DNA of 64,000 bases from Brevibacillus_D fluminis_A (GTDB taxonomy: Bacteria; Bacillota; Bacilli; Brevibacillales; Brevibacillaceae). How positions within the stretch are numbered: position 1 is the first letter of the stretch; each line of letters starts with the position of its first letter. A program made the position numbers and the translations under genes. The notes below the pieces were generated by a model, which saw only the letters and a program-made list of their open reading frames with translations, ran no database searches and was not told where the DNA came from. Below are positions 43,825-52,207 of this stretch, piece by piece. Location: the NCBI RefSeq assembly GCF_052072235.1, contig NZ_CM125436.1, forward strand, positions 1,358,001 to 1,422,000. Direction: 5' to 3'.

Positions 43825-45141
43825 ATGTCAATAAATAATAATATTAGAAGTGGCTACTGGTCAATTTCTACACAAAAGCATCTAAAAGTCTTTAAAAGTG
43901 ATTCGGCAGGTTTGTCTCAATTGGGTAATCTCAACTTAACTGGCAAAGTAGGTAGATTTCTTGGTGTCATAAGAGGTAACGGACAAATAACTGATATGAA
44001 TAAGATTGAGCTTATGGCAAATAGTGTGGGGATAAATAATAAGCAAGAGCTCCACAAGATTGTACTTCCTGAACTTGAAGCAGCTTCGGATAAAAGAATT
44101 GAATTGATTAAAGATATCACTGGTGGAATTACTGGAATTGCTGAATATGTATACGACAATCCTACTGTACTTGCTATTTCTGGACAAGTTTTCGAAAATC
44201 AAAATCCGTCGGAGATAGAAAGAATCGTAATTAATACAATGGACGAGACTAAAAAAATTCCATATTTGCAAAGGGATTTAGTTCAAATTTTAACTTCACA
44301 AGGGTTTTCAGAGAAAGATGTTTCTATGTCACTTGCATTGCAGAATAACTTTAAACTAATAAGAATATTAGACAAAATGAAAAATCGAGAGCCGATTATT
44401 AGCAATGAATACGTCTGGGGGGATAATCATGAGAAAATTGCTATGGCAGTCTCGGGTCTAGATGGTTTTGAAAAAGAAACCTTAAAAACTATCATCGAGG
44501 CGATTCAAAATTTTCAGGGATTACCTCTAGAAAAGATAGATCCGAGTGCAAATAGCTTATTGTCATTGGCAAAGAAAACAGGCATGATTAATCCTACTAC
44601 CATTGTTTCAACAAGAGGGCTCCAGAAAGACTTTGGTTTTAGTACTAACCTGTTACAGCCTGAAAATTACAATAATGACATTCTCGATGATGTTAAATTA
44701 CTTCTAGCTTCAATTCGTTTTGGAGAAAATTACACTCCATATTCAACGATAAATGACCCGGAAAAATTCCTAACTAAGTTAATTGACTCAGGTGACATTG
44801 GACCACATGATGCTAATAAAACGGATTATACACTTCTCGAAAAAAAGGGTATTGTTAGAGTAGTAACTAAAACAAAGTATAATTCCTATTGGGGGACATA
44901 TAGAACAGGTCCTTGTCTTGAACTGATAAGAACAGATGTCGCGAAGGAAGCCTTGAGCATTATCAAGCATCCAAACTATACTATGAACAACGACACTGAA
45001 ATTACAGATTTTGGTTCTATGATGGATGTTGGAAGCTTTTTTACTCCAGAAGAGGAACGTATGAGGATGGCGGAAATGCCAGAACCTATGAAAGAAATAG
45101 AAGAATATACACTAAGAGTACTTAGAGGAGAAAATATTTAA
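43825..45141 (+). CDS. Unrecognised 438-residue protein paired with a nuclease
   Basis: A strong AAAGGAGG lies 8 bases before the ATG. The predicted make-up is mostly helical, with a glycine-rich turn (ITGGITGIAEYVYDNP, about residues 95-110). A winged-helix-like C-terminal part has SLLSLAKKTGMINPTTIVSTR near residue 250 and YTLLEKKGIVRVVTKTKYNSY near 335, which reads like a DNA-binding domain. No enzymatic motif, membrane segment or P-loop. The next gene, a PD-(D/E)XK nuclease, follows after 18 bp, so they are probably co-transcribed. It may be the sensor or DNA-recognition subunit. No known family recognised. Confidence 0.7.
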   Translation: MSINNNIRSGYWSISTQKHLKVFKSDSAGLSQLGNLNLTGKVGRFLGVIRGNGQITDMNKIELMANSVGINNKQELHKIVLPELEAASDKRIELIKDITGGITGIAEYVYDNPTVLAISGQVFENQNPSEIERIVINTMDETKKIPYLQRDLVQILTSQGFSEKDVSMSLALQNNFKLIRILDKMKNREPIISNEYVWGDNHEKIAMAVSGLDGFEKETLKTIIEAIQNFQGLPLEKIDPSANSLLSLAKKTGMINPTTIVSTRGLQKDFGFSTNLLQPENYNNDILDDVKLLLASIRFGENYTPYSTINDPEKFLTKLIDSGDIGPHDANKTDYTLLEKKGIVRVVTKTKYNSYWGTYRTGPCLELIRTDVAKEALSIIKHPNYTMNNDTEITDFGSMMDVGSFFTPEEERMRMAEMPEPMKEIEEYTLRVLRGENI

Positions 45142-45159
45142 GGAAGATGGTGACGCCTT

Positions 45160-46557
45160 TTGAACGAAATAAATAATCCGAAAAAGACAAATGAGGAAGA
45201 GACAGTGAGTACACCTGTAAGCAAACCAATAGGTGTGAGTACTGAAAAATTAGGTAGCATAATATCTAATGAGAATGTAAATAAGCAAAATATTGAAAAG
45301 GAGGAAGAGGGCTCTCACAGTGCCTTCCTTGCGACTGATCAAAGTAAACAGCAGGATAACACAAAGAATGGTAGATATAATAAGGGAAACAAAAAAAGGG
45401 GGAGTAATCAACATAACAAAAAACAACTTTCTAGTGGGAATGAAAATTTACCCAAAGGATATCTATTAGAATATCGAATGAAGAGGCTTCTATTTTACAT
45501 GGGATACTTTCCGAAAGTTGGAATAGATATCCGTACTACTTATGATGATTCGTCAGACAAAATTACCGACTTAGATGTTTATGGTATATATGTCCATCGT
45601 AACTTTGCACGTAAGACCATATGGGTAGATTGTAAATCAGGTTCCGTTCAGATACATGATAGGATTACATGGATAAAAGGGATAATGGGAGAAGTAGCAG
45701 TAAACGATATGATTTTTGTAGTAAATGGTGCTCGTACATCAGTAAAGCAATATGCGAGAAAAGCAGGTATTCAACTACTAGATTTAAGGATACTTGATAA
45801 ACTTGAGGCGGATTATAATATCAATGAGAATGATTGGAGGGGATCCTGGAATCCAGACACACAACATAATAAAATTAACCAATTAGCTAAGTTCAGTATT
45901 CCAACAAATGATTTATATAAAAGAATTGCAAAATATATTTCATCTGATTACTGGGCAATTGATGATAATTACTCTAAAGTGAAGAAAACACTTTCGGGAA
46001 TTAGAGATTTGTCACTATTTAATAATGAGAGTTTTAATGCGGAGCAGAATAAAGTCATACAGTGGGCAATCTTTGAACTAACTAATTTGTTTTTATTAGC
46101 CGTACTTGATATAGCAAAAGAGCTATATTATTTTAATGATAGCGAAAAACGCGAAACGATTTTAGAAGGGCTGAGTTCAGGAGATATCCCTAATAGAAAA
46201 CGGAAAGAAATATTTGATTCTGCATTTAGGGTAGCGTATAGTATGGTTAAAACTCAAATTCCTGACTTCAAATTGCCATCGACTATGCCTTCATTTAACA
46301 TTACACCACCCAGCTATTCCGATGCTTTTGTGGATTTGATCTATAGGATAACAAATAATCCAATGAATTTTTATGATTTATTACGATTTTTAGATTTTAC
46401 TCTTATGGAGTATGATCATCAATCCAAAAGTATTAATGAGAATGAATTGCGGACTCTCTTCAAAAATTATGATGAATTACTCGTCGGTGCTAAGACTTTA
46501 GTTCACTTTATTTGTCAGGTTACTAATGTTCCGCGTTCATTTTTTCAATTAATTTAA
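45160..46557 (+). CDS. PD-(D/E)XK nuclease with disordered N-terminus
   Basis: The protein has 465 residues. Residues 1-95 are low complexity and charged (rich in Asn, Lys, Glu). A restriction-endonuclease core then has LLEYRMKRLLFYMGYF (about 101), KITDLDVYGIYVHRNF with Asp137/Asp139, and TIWVDCKSGS with Asp157-x-Lys159. A helical C-terminal domain of about 250 residues follows. It starts with TTG at 45160, with a weak distant AAGGAAG. It sits 18 bp after the unrecognised gene and is probably the effector of a two-gene defence-like unit. An IS3-type element begins 31 bp after the stop. Confidence 0.72.
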   Translation: MNEINNPKKTNEEETVSTPVSKPIGVSTEKLGSIISNENVNKQNIEKEEEGSHSAFLATDQSKQQDNTKNGRYNKGNKKRGSNQHNKKQLSSGNENLPKGYLLEYRMKRLLFYMGYFPKVGIDIRTTYDDSSDKITDLDVYGIYVHRNFARKTIWVDCKSGSVQIHDRITWIKGIMGEVAVNDMIFVVNGARTSVKQYARKAGIQLLDLRILDKLEADYNINENDWRGSWNPDTQHNKINQLAKFSIPTNDLYKRIAKYISSDYWAIDDNYSKVKKTLSGIRDLSLFNNESFNAEQNKVIQWAIFELTNLFLLAVLDIAKELYYFNDSEKRETILEGLSSGDIPNRKRKEIFDSAFRVAYSMVKTQIPDFKLPSTMPSFNITPPSYSDAFVDLIYRITNNPMNFYDLLRFLDFTLMEYDHQSKSINENELRTLFKNYDELLVGAKTLVHFICQVTNVPRSFFQLI

Positions 46558-46655
46558 AATGTACTCAGAAAAAACCTCTTACTTGAAATGATATGCTCCC
46601 CTTGTAGTAGACAGTTGAAATAATAAAACTGTTTCCTACAAGGAGGATCATCTTT

Positions 46656-47336
46656 ATGTCTCACAATGCAAAAATATCAGGACCAGAAAAGATCACAGCT
46701 ATTGAAAGATATCTTCGTGGAGAAGCTTCGCTAAATCATTTAGCAAAGCTTCTTTGTGTTTCCTCCTCATCTTTCAAACAGTGGCTCCAAACTTATCAAT
46801 CGTTGGGTCCTAACGGACTTCTTAGTACATCCAAGAACACGGTCTATTCCTCTGAATTAAAGATATCAGCTGTCAAGGATTATCTGGCTGGTAGTGGTTC
46901 TCACATGGATATATGTAGAACATACGGTATTAAATCAACACGCCAGCTACGTAACTGGATCCTAAAGTATAATGGTCATGAAGAGTTGAAAGCTTCCGGA
47001 ACAGGAGGAACGCGAATCATGACAAAAGGACGAGCAACTACTTACGATGAAAGAATTGAAATCGTAAGATTCTGTATCGAACATCAACACAACTATGCTC
47101 AAACTGCACAAGAATTTCAGGTATCCTATCAACAAGTTTACTCTTGGACAAATAAATACATTAAATCGGGTGTAGATGCACTACAGGACAAACGTGGAAA
47201 ACGAAAATCAGAGGATGAGATGTCCGAAGTGGAGAAGCTGAGGGCACAGAATAAGCTACTCCAGGCTGAGAATAGAAGAAAACAAATGGAGATTGATTTA
47301 CTAAAAAAGCTAGACGAAATCCAAAGGGGGCGATAG
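46656..47336 (+). CDS. IS3-family transposase OrfA
   Basis: The 226-residue protein has two helix-turn-helix modules: YLRGEASLNHLAKLLCVSSSSFKQWL (in pieces, about residues 18-43) and a second around QTAQEFQVSYQQVYSWTNKY (about 147-166). A leucine-zipper-like coiled coil (VEKLRAQNKLLQAENRRK) near the end pairs with OrfB. Typical IS150-group length. Preceded by AAGGAGG. Intact. Confidence 0.92.
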   Translation: MSHNAKISGPEKITAIERYLRGEASLNHLAKLLCVSSSSFKQWLQTYQSLGPNGLLSTSKNTVYSSELKISAVKDYLAGSGSHMDICRTYGIKSTRQLRNWILKYNGHEELKASGTGGTRIMTKGRATTYDERIEIVRFCIEHQHNYAQTAQEFQVSYQQVYSWTNKYIKSGVDALQDKRGKRKSEDEMSEVEKLRAQNKLLQAENRRKQMEIDLLKKLDEIQRGR

Positions 47337-47425
47337 TAAGCCAAGTCCGTTATGAGTCCGTATATCTTGTCATACGCGATCTACATAGCAAACATTCATA
47401 TCCCATTAGTCAACTCTGTGAAACC

Positions 47426-48226
47426 ATGGGGATTCAACGTTCATCCTATTATAAATGGCTAAACAGAAAAGAAAGTGATAACGAGAAATTCAATAAAGAA
47501 TTGCTTTCCCTGATTAAGGATGCCTACGAAGAAAGAAATGGGATCCTTGGATACCGACAGATGACAATCAAACTAAATCGACAGCACAATCTTACGGTTA
47601 ATCATAAACGGATTTACAGGCTCATGGGTATCTTACAACTAAAATCCGTATGTCGTAGAAAGAAAAAGAATTTCATTCCTTCAACACCGGAAATTACGGC
47701 AGAAAATGTCTTGAACAGAAATTTCGAATCCGATGGATTCGGCACAAAATGGCTCACAGACGTGACGGAAATGAAGTATGGCCTTCAAAGCAAGGCTTAT
47801 TTGAGTGCAATCCTTGATTTGTCAGATAAAAGTATTGTTTCTTTTGTGGTAGGGCACTCCAACAACAATGAACTTGTTTTTCGAACTTTTGATATCGCAC
47901 ATGAGACATATCCTGATGCTAAACCCATCTTTCATAGCGACCGAGGCTTCCAATATACGAACAAAATATTTAATAAGAAACTAGCCGATGTAGGAATGAC
48001 ACAAAGCATGTCGAGGGTATCTAGGTGTATAGACAACGGCCCAATGGAATCCTTTTGGGGAATAATGAAATCGGAAATGTACTATCTCCATAAATTCCAA
48101 ACATACGAAGAACTCGTAGCAGCAATTATGGAATACATACATTACTACAACAACAATCGTTACCAGAAAAGGTTAAACTGTATGACACCTTTGGAGTACA
48201 GAGAATACCTTCAACGTTCAGCATAA
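47426..48226 (+). CDS. IS3-family transposase OrfB
   Basis: The 266 residues from ATG 47426 contain the rve integrase core, with catalytic Asp in TKWLTDVTEMKYG (about 108), Asp in PIFHSDRGFQYT (about 172) and Glu in GPMESFWGIMKSE (about 207). The open frame continues upstream to about 47334 without a standard start codon and lies +1 relative to the end of orfA. A usual -1 fusion would meet a stop at once. The native N-terminus of about 30 residues is therefore either made from a rare start or lost. Confidence 0.88.
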   Translation: MGIQRSSYYKWLNRKESDNEKFNKELLSLIKDAYEERNGILGYRQMTIKLNRQHNLTVNHKRIYRLMGILQLKSVCRRKKKNFIPSTPEITAENVLNRNFESDGFGTKWLTDVTEMKYGLQSKAYLSAILDLSDKSIVSFVVGHSNNNELVFRTFDIAHETYPDAKPIFHSDRGFQYTNKIFNKKLADVGMTQSMSRVSRCIDNGPMESFWGIMKSEMYYLHKFQTYEELVAAIMEYIHYYNNNRYQKRLNCMTPLEYREYLQRSA

Positions 48227-48304
48227 AAAAGGACACCAACTGTATGAATAGCTGGTGCCATAACTTTTTGTTTTTCCACTGTCTACTTGACAGGGGGCAG
48301 TTCA

Positions 48305-48646
48305 AAATTTGAATTAGAGGTTTTTCTCTTTTATATAAGTAAATTAATTATAAAAATCAGAGCCCTACTGGCTCAAGGGTTTTAAGCATAGAAAAGGTGC
48401 CCCCTTCAAATCTTGATAAAGTTGTAAGAACACATCATTGACATATGGAGGTCAAAAATTTGAAAACAGCTGCTCAACACAATTATTAAACAGAACTTGA
48501 ATTATGTTACGGTGGTCACAGTTTTGGTCACACTTTTGCATTATTGACCTTCTCGGAAACTCCGAACGGAGAACCATAAAATCAAATAAAGACTTGCCAC
48601 ATAAGGTTTTCCTACACAAATTCCTTTACATTCAAAAGCCTCTCCC
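48305..48646. other. Right end of element 2, no gene
   Basis: About 340 AT-rich bases without an open frame of note. They hold the right arm-type repeat (48511-48536) and lead to the right core site. Confidence 0.6.
48511..48536. repeat. Right integrase arm-type repeat
   Basis: GGTGGTCACA followed by GGTCACACTT matches the left copy at 30702-30730 in order, orientation and approximate spacing. Confidence 0.65.
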
Positions 48647-48695
48647 CACACTGGCAGTGTAGAGGTCGTCGGTTCGATCCCGATAGGGTCCACCA
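48647..48695 (+). pseudogene. 3' fragment of the split tRNA-Ala(GGC); right junction of element 2
   Basis: It starts at the shared 20-bp core (anticodon loop and 3' stem) and continues through a proper T-arm (GTCGG/CCGAT) to acceptor AGGGTCC and CCA. The acceptor strand pairs with GGGCCCT at 14971-14977. Together with the other two pieces it rebuilds a 76-nt tRNA. Confidence 0.88.
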
Positions 48696-48706
48696 TACTT
48701 AAAAGC

Positions 48707-48734
48707 AACGTAGCGGAAATGGCTGCGTTTTTTT
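48707..48734 (+). terminator. Terminator of the ancestral tRNA-Ala gene
   Basis: AACGTAGC...GCTGCGTT stem (one G-U pair) with a long T run, 12 bp after the CCA end. Confidence 0.75.
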
Positions 48735-48760
48735 GTTATAGTGGAACCGAACACACGTAA

Positions 48761-49105
48761 TTAACCTTTAAACAACCTGTTAGACAGAGTGTAGGCCAAT
48801 TTATCAACATTCATCTTCCATATGCCTATGAGCGGCAATTGACTCCAAATATCTATACCGTTATTGGATAGAATAATCAATCTAATTCCTTTATCACGGT
48901 TAAACGTTACAAAACTGCTTGATCCATAAGTTGCCCCATTGTGCCAGTACGTGGTAGAACCATCCTTCTCGTAAAGAACATCCAGCCGTAACCAGTTCCG
49001 ATACCCCTGCTTGGAAAAATGGCATGGTGGCAGAATAGTTGGGTAGTGAAATTGATAATGGTGGGAGCACGACGTCTCGGTTTACAATGCTTAACAACCA
49101 TCATA
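48761..49105 (-). pseudogene. Serine hydrolase (beta-lactamase/AmpC-like family), C-terminal remnant with frameshift
   Basis: The minus strand encodes YEKDGSTTYWHNGATYGSSS followed by FVTFNRDKGIRLIILSNNG, the HxG region and last strands of class C-like serine hydrolases, ending at TAA 48761. Upstream, GIGTGYGW lies in another frame, so at least one frameshift occurs near 48985. The catalytic SxxK part is missing. This is a clear remnant of a penicillin-binding-protein-like peptidase or esterase. Confidence 0.75.
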
Positions 49106-49243
49106 TAAATAATATTTGCTTTCATTTATTTCATGTGAAATTTGATGGAGTAATTGGTTTTAATTCTAGCGGCAAGGCAATAGAAAAAATAACAAGTAAA
49201 CTATCAGCTCGTTTGAAACTTCTAATCCTTAATAGAATCTGGC

Positions 49244-49296
49244 AAACGTTAAATAGCCCCTATCTTTTTTCAATAGTTGGGGGCTATTTGACGTTT
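49244..49296. repeat. Long inverted repeat, 17-bp arms
   Basis: AAACGTTAAATAGCCCC and GGGGCTATTTGACGTTT are separated by 19 bases, with one mismatch. No T tract on either strand. It lies in a 300-bp gene-free gap (49106-49413) between the hydrolase remnant and the TetR gene. Confidence 0.7.
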
Positions 49297-49413
49297 ACGC
49301 AGGAGCACGGCATCTGAATCTACCGTTAAAAGCCCCTCGCGAGTATGAATTGTTTACATTTAGATCAAAATTCGCTCATCGCCCTATGGGATGCACAGGG
49401 TTTTCTGAAGCCC

Positions 49414-50073
49414 TTAGGCGTTATGATCTGGCAACAACGAGCTGACAATCAAAGACAACGTTTGACTGTAAACCGCATAGGCGGATTGTACATCTCCCAA
49501 GTGTCCACCAATGTAAAGATGAATAACGCCGTGGAGTGAGGCCCAGAACATACGCACAACAGATTCCGCGTCATACTGGTCGGGAATCAGTCCTCGCTCT
49601 TTCGCATTTTTGATCACGGTCAATAATTGTTGCATGGCTGTTACGGTGCCATACATGCTTTTCTCGTCTGGTTTGAAATCTGCGAAGGCTCCTCCGAACA
49701 TCAACTTATAATAGCTGGAATAACGCTGCCCGAATTGCCAAAAGGCTTCCCCCAAATTCAATAATTGCTGTGACGGATCAGCAGCTTGCGGCGCCCCCTC
49801 TAATTGGTTAGCGAGAAGCTTACAACCATCCAGATACAACTGCTGAGCCAAGCCCTCTTTATTGACAAACAAGCTATATATGATTTTTGTCGAGCAATCC
49901 ATTTTCTTCGCTACTTTACGCACGGTAACGGCTTCCGGGCCTTCTTCTTGCAAGAGTGTTGCCGCAGCATCAACAACGAGCTTGCGGAGATTTTCAATAT
50001 TTTGCAAGCGAGCTTCCTGGTAGGTTTTCAACATTCGTATGTTCTCATTGGAGGAGATAGCTTGGTCGCTCAT
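49414..50073 (-). CDS. TetR/AcrR-family transcriptional regulator
   Basis: The protein has 219 residues from ATG 50073, with AAAGGTG 6 bases upstream. The N-terminal TetR HTH is at about residues 18-65 (LVVDAAATLLQEEGPEAVTVRKVAKKMDCSTKIIYSLFVNKEGLA in pieces). The C-terminal WHG/TetR_C-like ligand domain has LNLGEAFWQFGQRYSSYYKLMFGG. It is divergent from the short-chain dehydrogenase operon, and an inverted repeat in the gap is its likely operator. Probably controls detoxification of a lipophilic compound (inference). Confidence 0.9.
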   Translation of the reverse strand: MSDQAISSNENIRMLKTYQEARLQNIENLRKLVVDAAATLLQEEGPEAVTVRKVAKKMDCSTKIIYSLFVNKEGLAQQLYLDGCKLLANQLEGAPQAADPSQQLLNLGEAFWQFGQRYSSYYKLMFGGAFADFKPDEKSMYGTVTAMQQLLTVIKNAKERGLIPDQYDAESVVRMFWASLHGVIHLYIGGHLGDVQSAYAVYSQTLSLIVSSLLPDHNA

Positions 50074-50231
50074 AATCATCACCTTTGGTTATCACGTTTT
50101 CGTTAGGAAACAAAGTTTCCGATTCTCTTATCAGGAATTTTATATAGTTGTTGGGCAGTTGTCAATTTGACGATGGATGTTCAAAGATCATATTGACTTT
50201 CTAGAAAAGGGGGATTACAATGATTTCCAAC

Positions 50232-50318
50232 GGAAACACTGTTACCTTTAAGGCGCGATGATTCTTAACTTTCTTGGAAGTTGGGACTTATTTTTGATCA
50301 TTCAGTAACGGTGTTTCC
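50232..50318. promoter_or_regulatory. Inverted repeat, probable TetR operator half-sites
   Basis: GGAAACACTGTTAC (50232-50245) and GTAACGGTGTTTCC (50305-50318) are complementary in 13 of 14 positions and lie in the divergent TetR-SDR gap, the second 36 bp before the SDR start. Confidence 0.55.
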
Positions 50319-50354
50319 ATATTAATACATAGTATCTAAAAGGAGAATAGTGCT

Positions 50355-51197
50355 ATGACAATTCAAGGAAAATGGGCACTTGTTACGGGTGCTTCTTCCG
50401 GTATTGGAGAGCAATTTGCGAGACAATTGGCCAAACAAGGTAGCAATTTGGTACTCGTGGCTCGATCAAAGAGCAAGCTTGAGAGCCTGGCATCCGAGCT
50501 CCAAAAGCTGTATGGGATTAAAGCCGTGGTTATCTCTATGGATCTTGCGAAGGAGGGCGCGCTTAGCGAGTTATATCAGCAATGCCAACTTTTGAAAGTG
50601 GATATCGAACTATTGGTCAACAATGCAGGCTTTGCAACACATGGTTTGTTTGAACAAGTGTCAGGCGTGCGTCAACATGAAGAAGTTATGCTCAATGTTA
50701 CCGCTGTTGTAGATATGACCCACCTGTTCTTGCCAGACATGTTACGCAAAAGCTCAGGCGCAGTAATTAATGTTGCTTCAACCGCCGGATTTCAACCGCT
50801 TCCTTATATGGCCGTATATGGGGCGACGAAAGCTTTCGTCTTGTCGTTTACTCAAGCGTTATGGATGGAAAACCGCAACCGTGGCATAAAATTCTTCGCA
50901 CTTTGTCCCGGTTCGACGGACACACAATTTTTTAATGTCGTAGGAACGGAAGCAGCCTCCGTCGGAAAGAAAGACAGTCCGAAAAGAGTAGTAGAAGTTG
51001 CACTTCGTGCGTTGAAGGAAGGAAAACTGTATGTCGTTCCGGGTGTACAGAATTATTTCGGAGCGCAGCTATCGCGATTCATGACACGAAAGCAAGGCCT
51101 CCGGCTTTTGGGAAGCATGCTTCGTTCGCACGAAGGAACCGGTAATTACAAGAATCCGGGAAATCAATCTGATCTTGCAGGGGGAATAACTCGATGA
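50355..51197 (+). CDS. Short-chain dehydrogenase/reductase
   Basis: This 280-residue classical SDR has the nucleotide motif TGASSGIG (about residues 11-18), LVNNAGFATHG (about 90), the catalytic Ser in VINVASTAGF (about 140) and YxxxK as YGATK (about 155-159). ARSKSKL after the second strand suggests NADPH preference. ATG follows AAAGGAGAATAG. Its stop overlaps the start of a decayed alcohol dehydrogenase (ATGA), so it was part of an oxidoreductase operon under the divergent TetR regulator. Substrate unknown. Confidence 0.92.
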   Translation: MTIQGKWALVTGASSGIGEQFARQLAKQGSNLVLVARSKSKLESLASELQKLYGIKAVVISMDLAKEGALSELYQQCQLLKVDIELLVNNAGFATHGLFEQVSGVRQHEEVMLNVTAVVDMTHLFLPDMLRKSSGAVINVASTAGFQPLPYMAVYGATKAFVLSFTQALWMENRNRGIKFFALCPGSTDTQFFNVVGTEAASVGKKDSPKRVVEVALRALKEGKLYVVPGVQNYFGAQLSRFMTRKQGLRLLGSMLRSHEGTGNYKNPGNQSDLAGGITR

Positions 51198-52174
51198 AAG
51201 CTATACAACTGACAAATGAATGGCTTCGGTTTAAATAATTTGGCCTTGACGGAACTCGAAATACCACCGCCGGATTACCGGGTCTGATGATCCTGAATGG
51301 ATTCATGCCAGTCGAAATCAAATTTCCCTTCATTCCATTATCAGATGGAGCGGGAGAAGTTGTAGCCGTTGGCCAGGGAGTAACAAGGTTTCAGGTTGGA
51401 GACCGGGTAACGGGTAATCTGCAGCAGCGCTTCATTGCAGGCAACCCAAGACCGGATGTGTTAGGAGAAAGTATGGGAGGTTCGTTGAACGGAGTAGCGA
51501 CCGAGTATGTCGTTCTCTCGGAAAACGGAATTGTCCCTATTCCGGATCACCTCTCTTGGGAGGAAGCCTCGACCTTGCCAATCGCAGCATTAACCGCGTG
51601 GAGCATGCTCATCGAATACGGTGGTTTGCAAGCTGGTGACACCGTATTGCTGCAAGGAACAGGCGGTGTTTCCATCTTTGGGCTTCAATTCTCTGTTATG
51701 GCAGGTGCGCGGGTTAATCTTTACCTCGAGTAGCAACACAAAGCTGGAACGGGCGAAAGTTCTCGGCGCATGGCAAACGATCAACTATTCGGAAGTTCCC
51801 GATTGGGATAAGGCAGTCTTAGAGCTGACTGGCTGCGGTGTCGATCATGTTCTGGATGTTGGAGGAGCTGCAACGATGGAAAAATCCATAAATGCGCTTC
51901 GCATTGGAGGAACCTTAAGCTTGGTCGGGTTCTTATCGGGCTTGACCATTCCAGAATATGATGTGATGTCACTGGCATTTTGCAGAAAGCCGCAACAATT
52001 CGCGGCAGTCAAGTCGGTAACCGCGATCACTTTGAGCGGATGAACCGGGAGATTGCTCATCAATCTTTACATCCCGTCATCGACCGTGTGTTCCCACTGG
52101 ATCGAATTGGAGAAGCATTCGCGCTCTTGGCTGAAGGAAAGCAGTATTTCGGTAAAATCGTAGTCCAAATCTAA
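51194..52174 (+). pseudogene. Zinc-type alcohol dehydrogenase/quinone oxidoreductase, multiply frameshifted
   Basis: Pieces in different frames line up as one medium-chain dehydrogenase. The start MKAIQLTNEW is soon broken by TAA, then ALTELEIPPPDYRV, LSDGAGEVVAVGQGVTRFQVGDRV (in pieces), the nucleotide-binding LLQGTGGVSIFGLQ, a break near 51725, then CGVDHVLDVGGAATMEKSI, a break near 52035, and HPVIDRVFPLDRIGEAFALL to the TAA at 52172. At least four frameshifts are needed, so it is dead. The start overlaps the SDR stop (ATGA), showing former coupling. Confidence 0.9.
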
Positions 52175-52207
52175 AAATCTTGCTTACATGATAAAGGAGA
52201 CTCACTA

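Larger units (their letters stand above)
46589..48304. mobile_element. IS3-family (IS150-like) insertion sequence
   Basis: It is 1716 bp long. The terminal inverted repeats begin TGATATGCTCCCC at the left and, on the other strand, TGAACTGCCCCC at the right, and share AGTAGACAGT. AAA flanks both ends (46586-46588 and 48305-48307), a plausible 3-bp target duplication. It contains orfA and orfB. It inserted just downstream of the defence block. Confidence 0.8.
30578..48666. mobile_element. Element 2: tyrosine-integrase island inserted in the tRNA-Ala anticodon arm
   Basis: A 20-bp identical core, ACACTGGCAGTGTAGAGGTC, occurs at 30578-30597 and 48647-48666. Just inside each end are matching GGTCACA-type arm repeats (30702-30730 and 48511-48536). 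int and xis lie next to the left end. The element contains replication-like genes, radC, a regulator/lipoprotein pair and a defence block, plus a later IS3-type insertion. GC content is low throughout. The crossover lies over the anticodon loop, a known target for tRNA-specific integrases. Confidence 0.85.
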
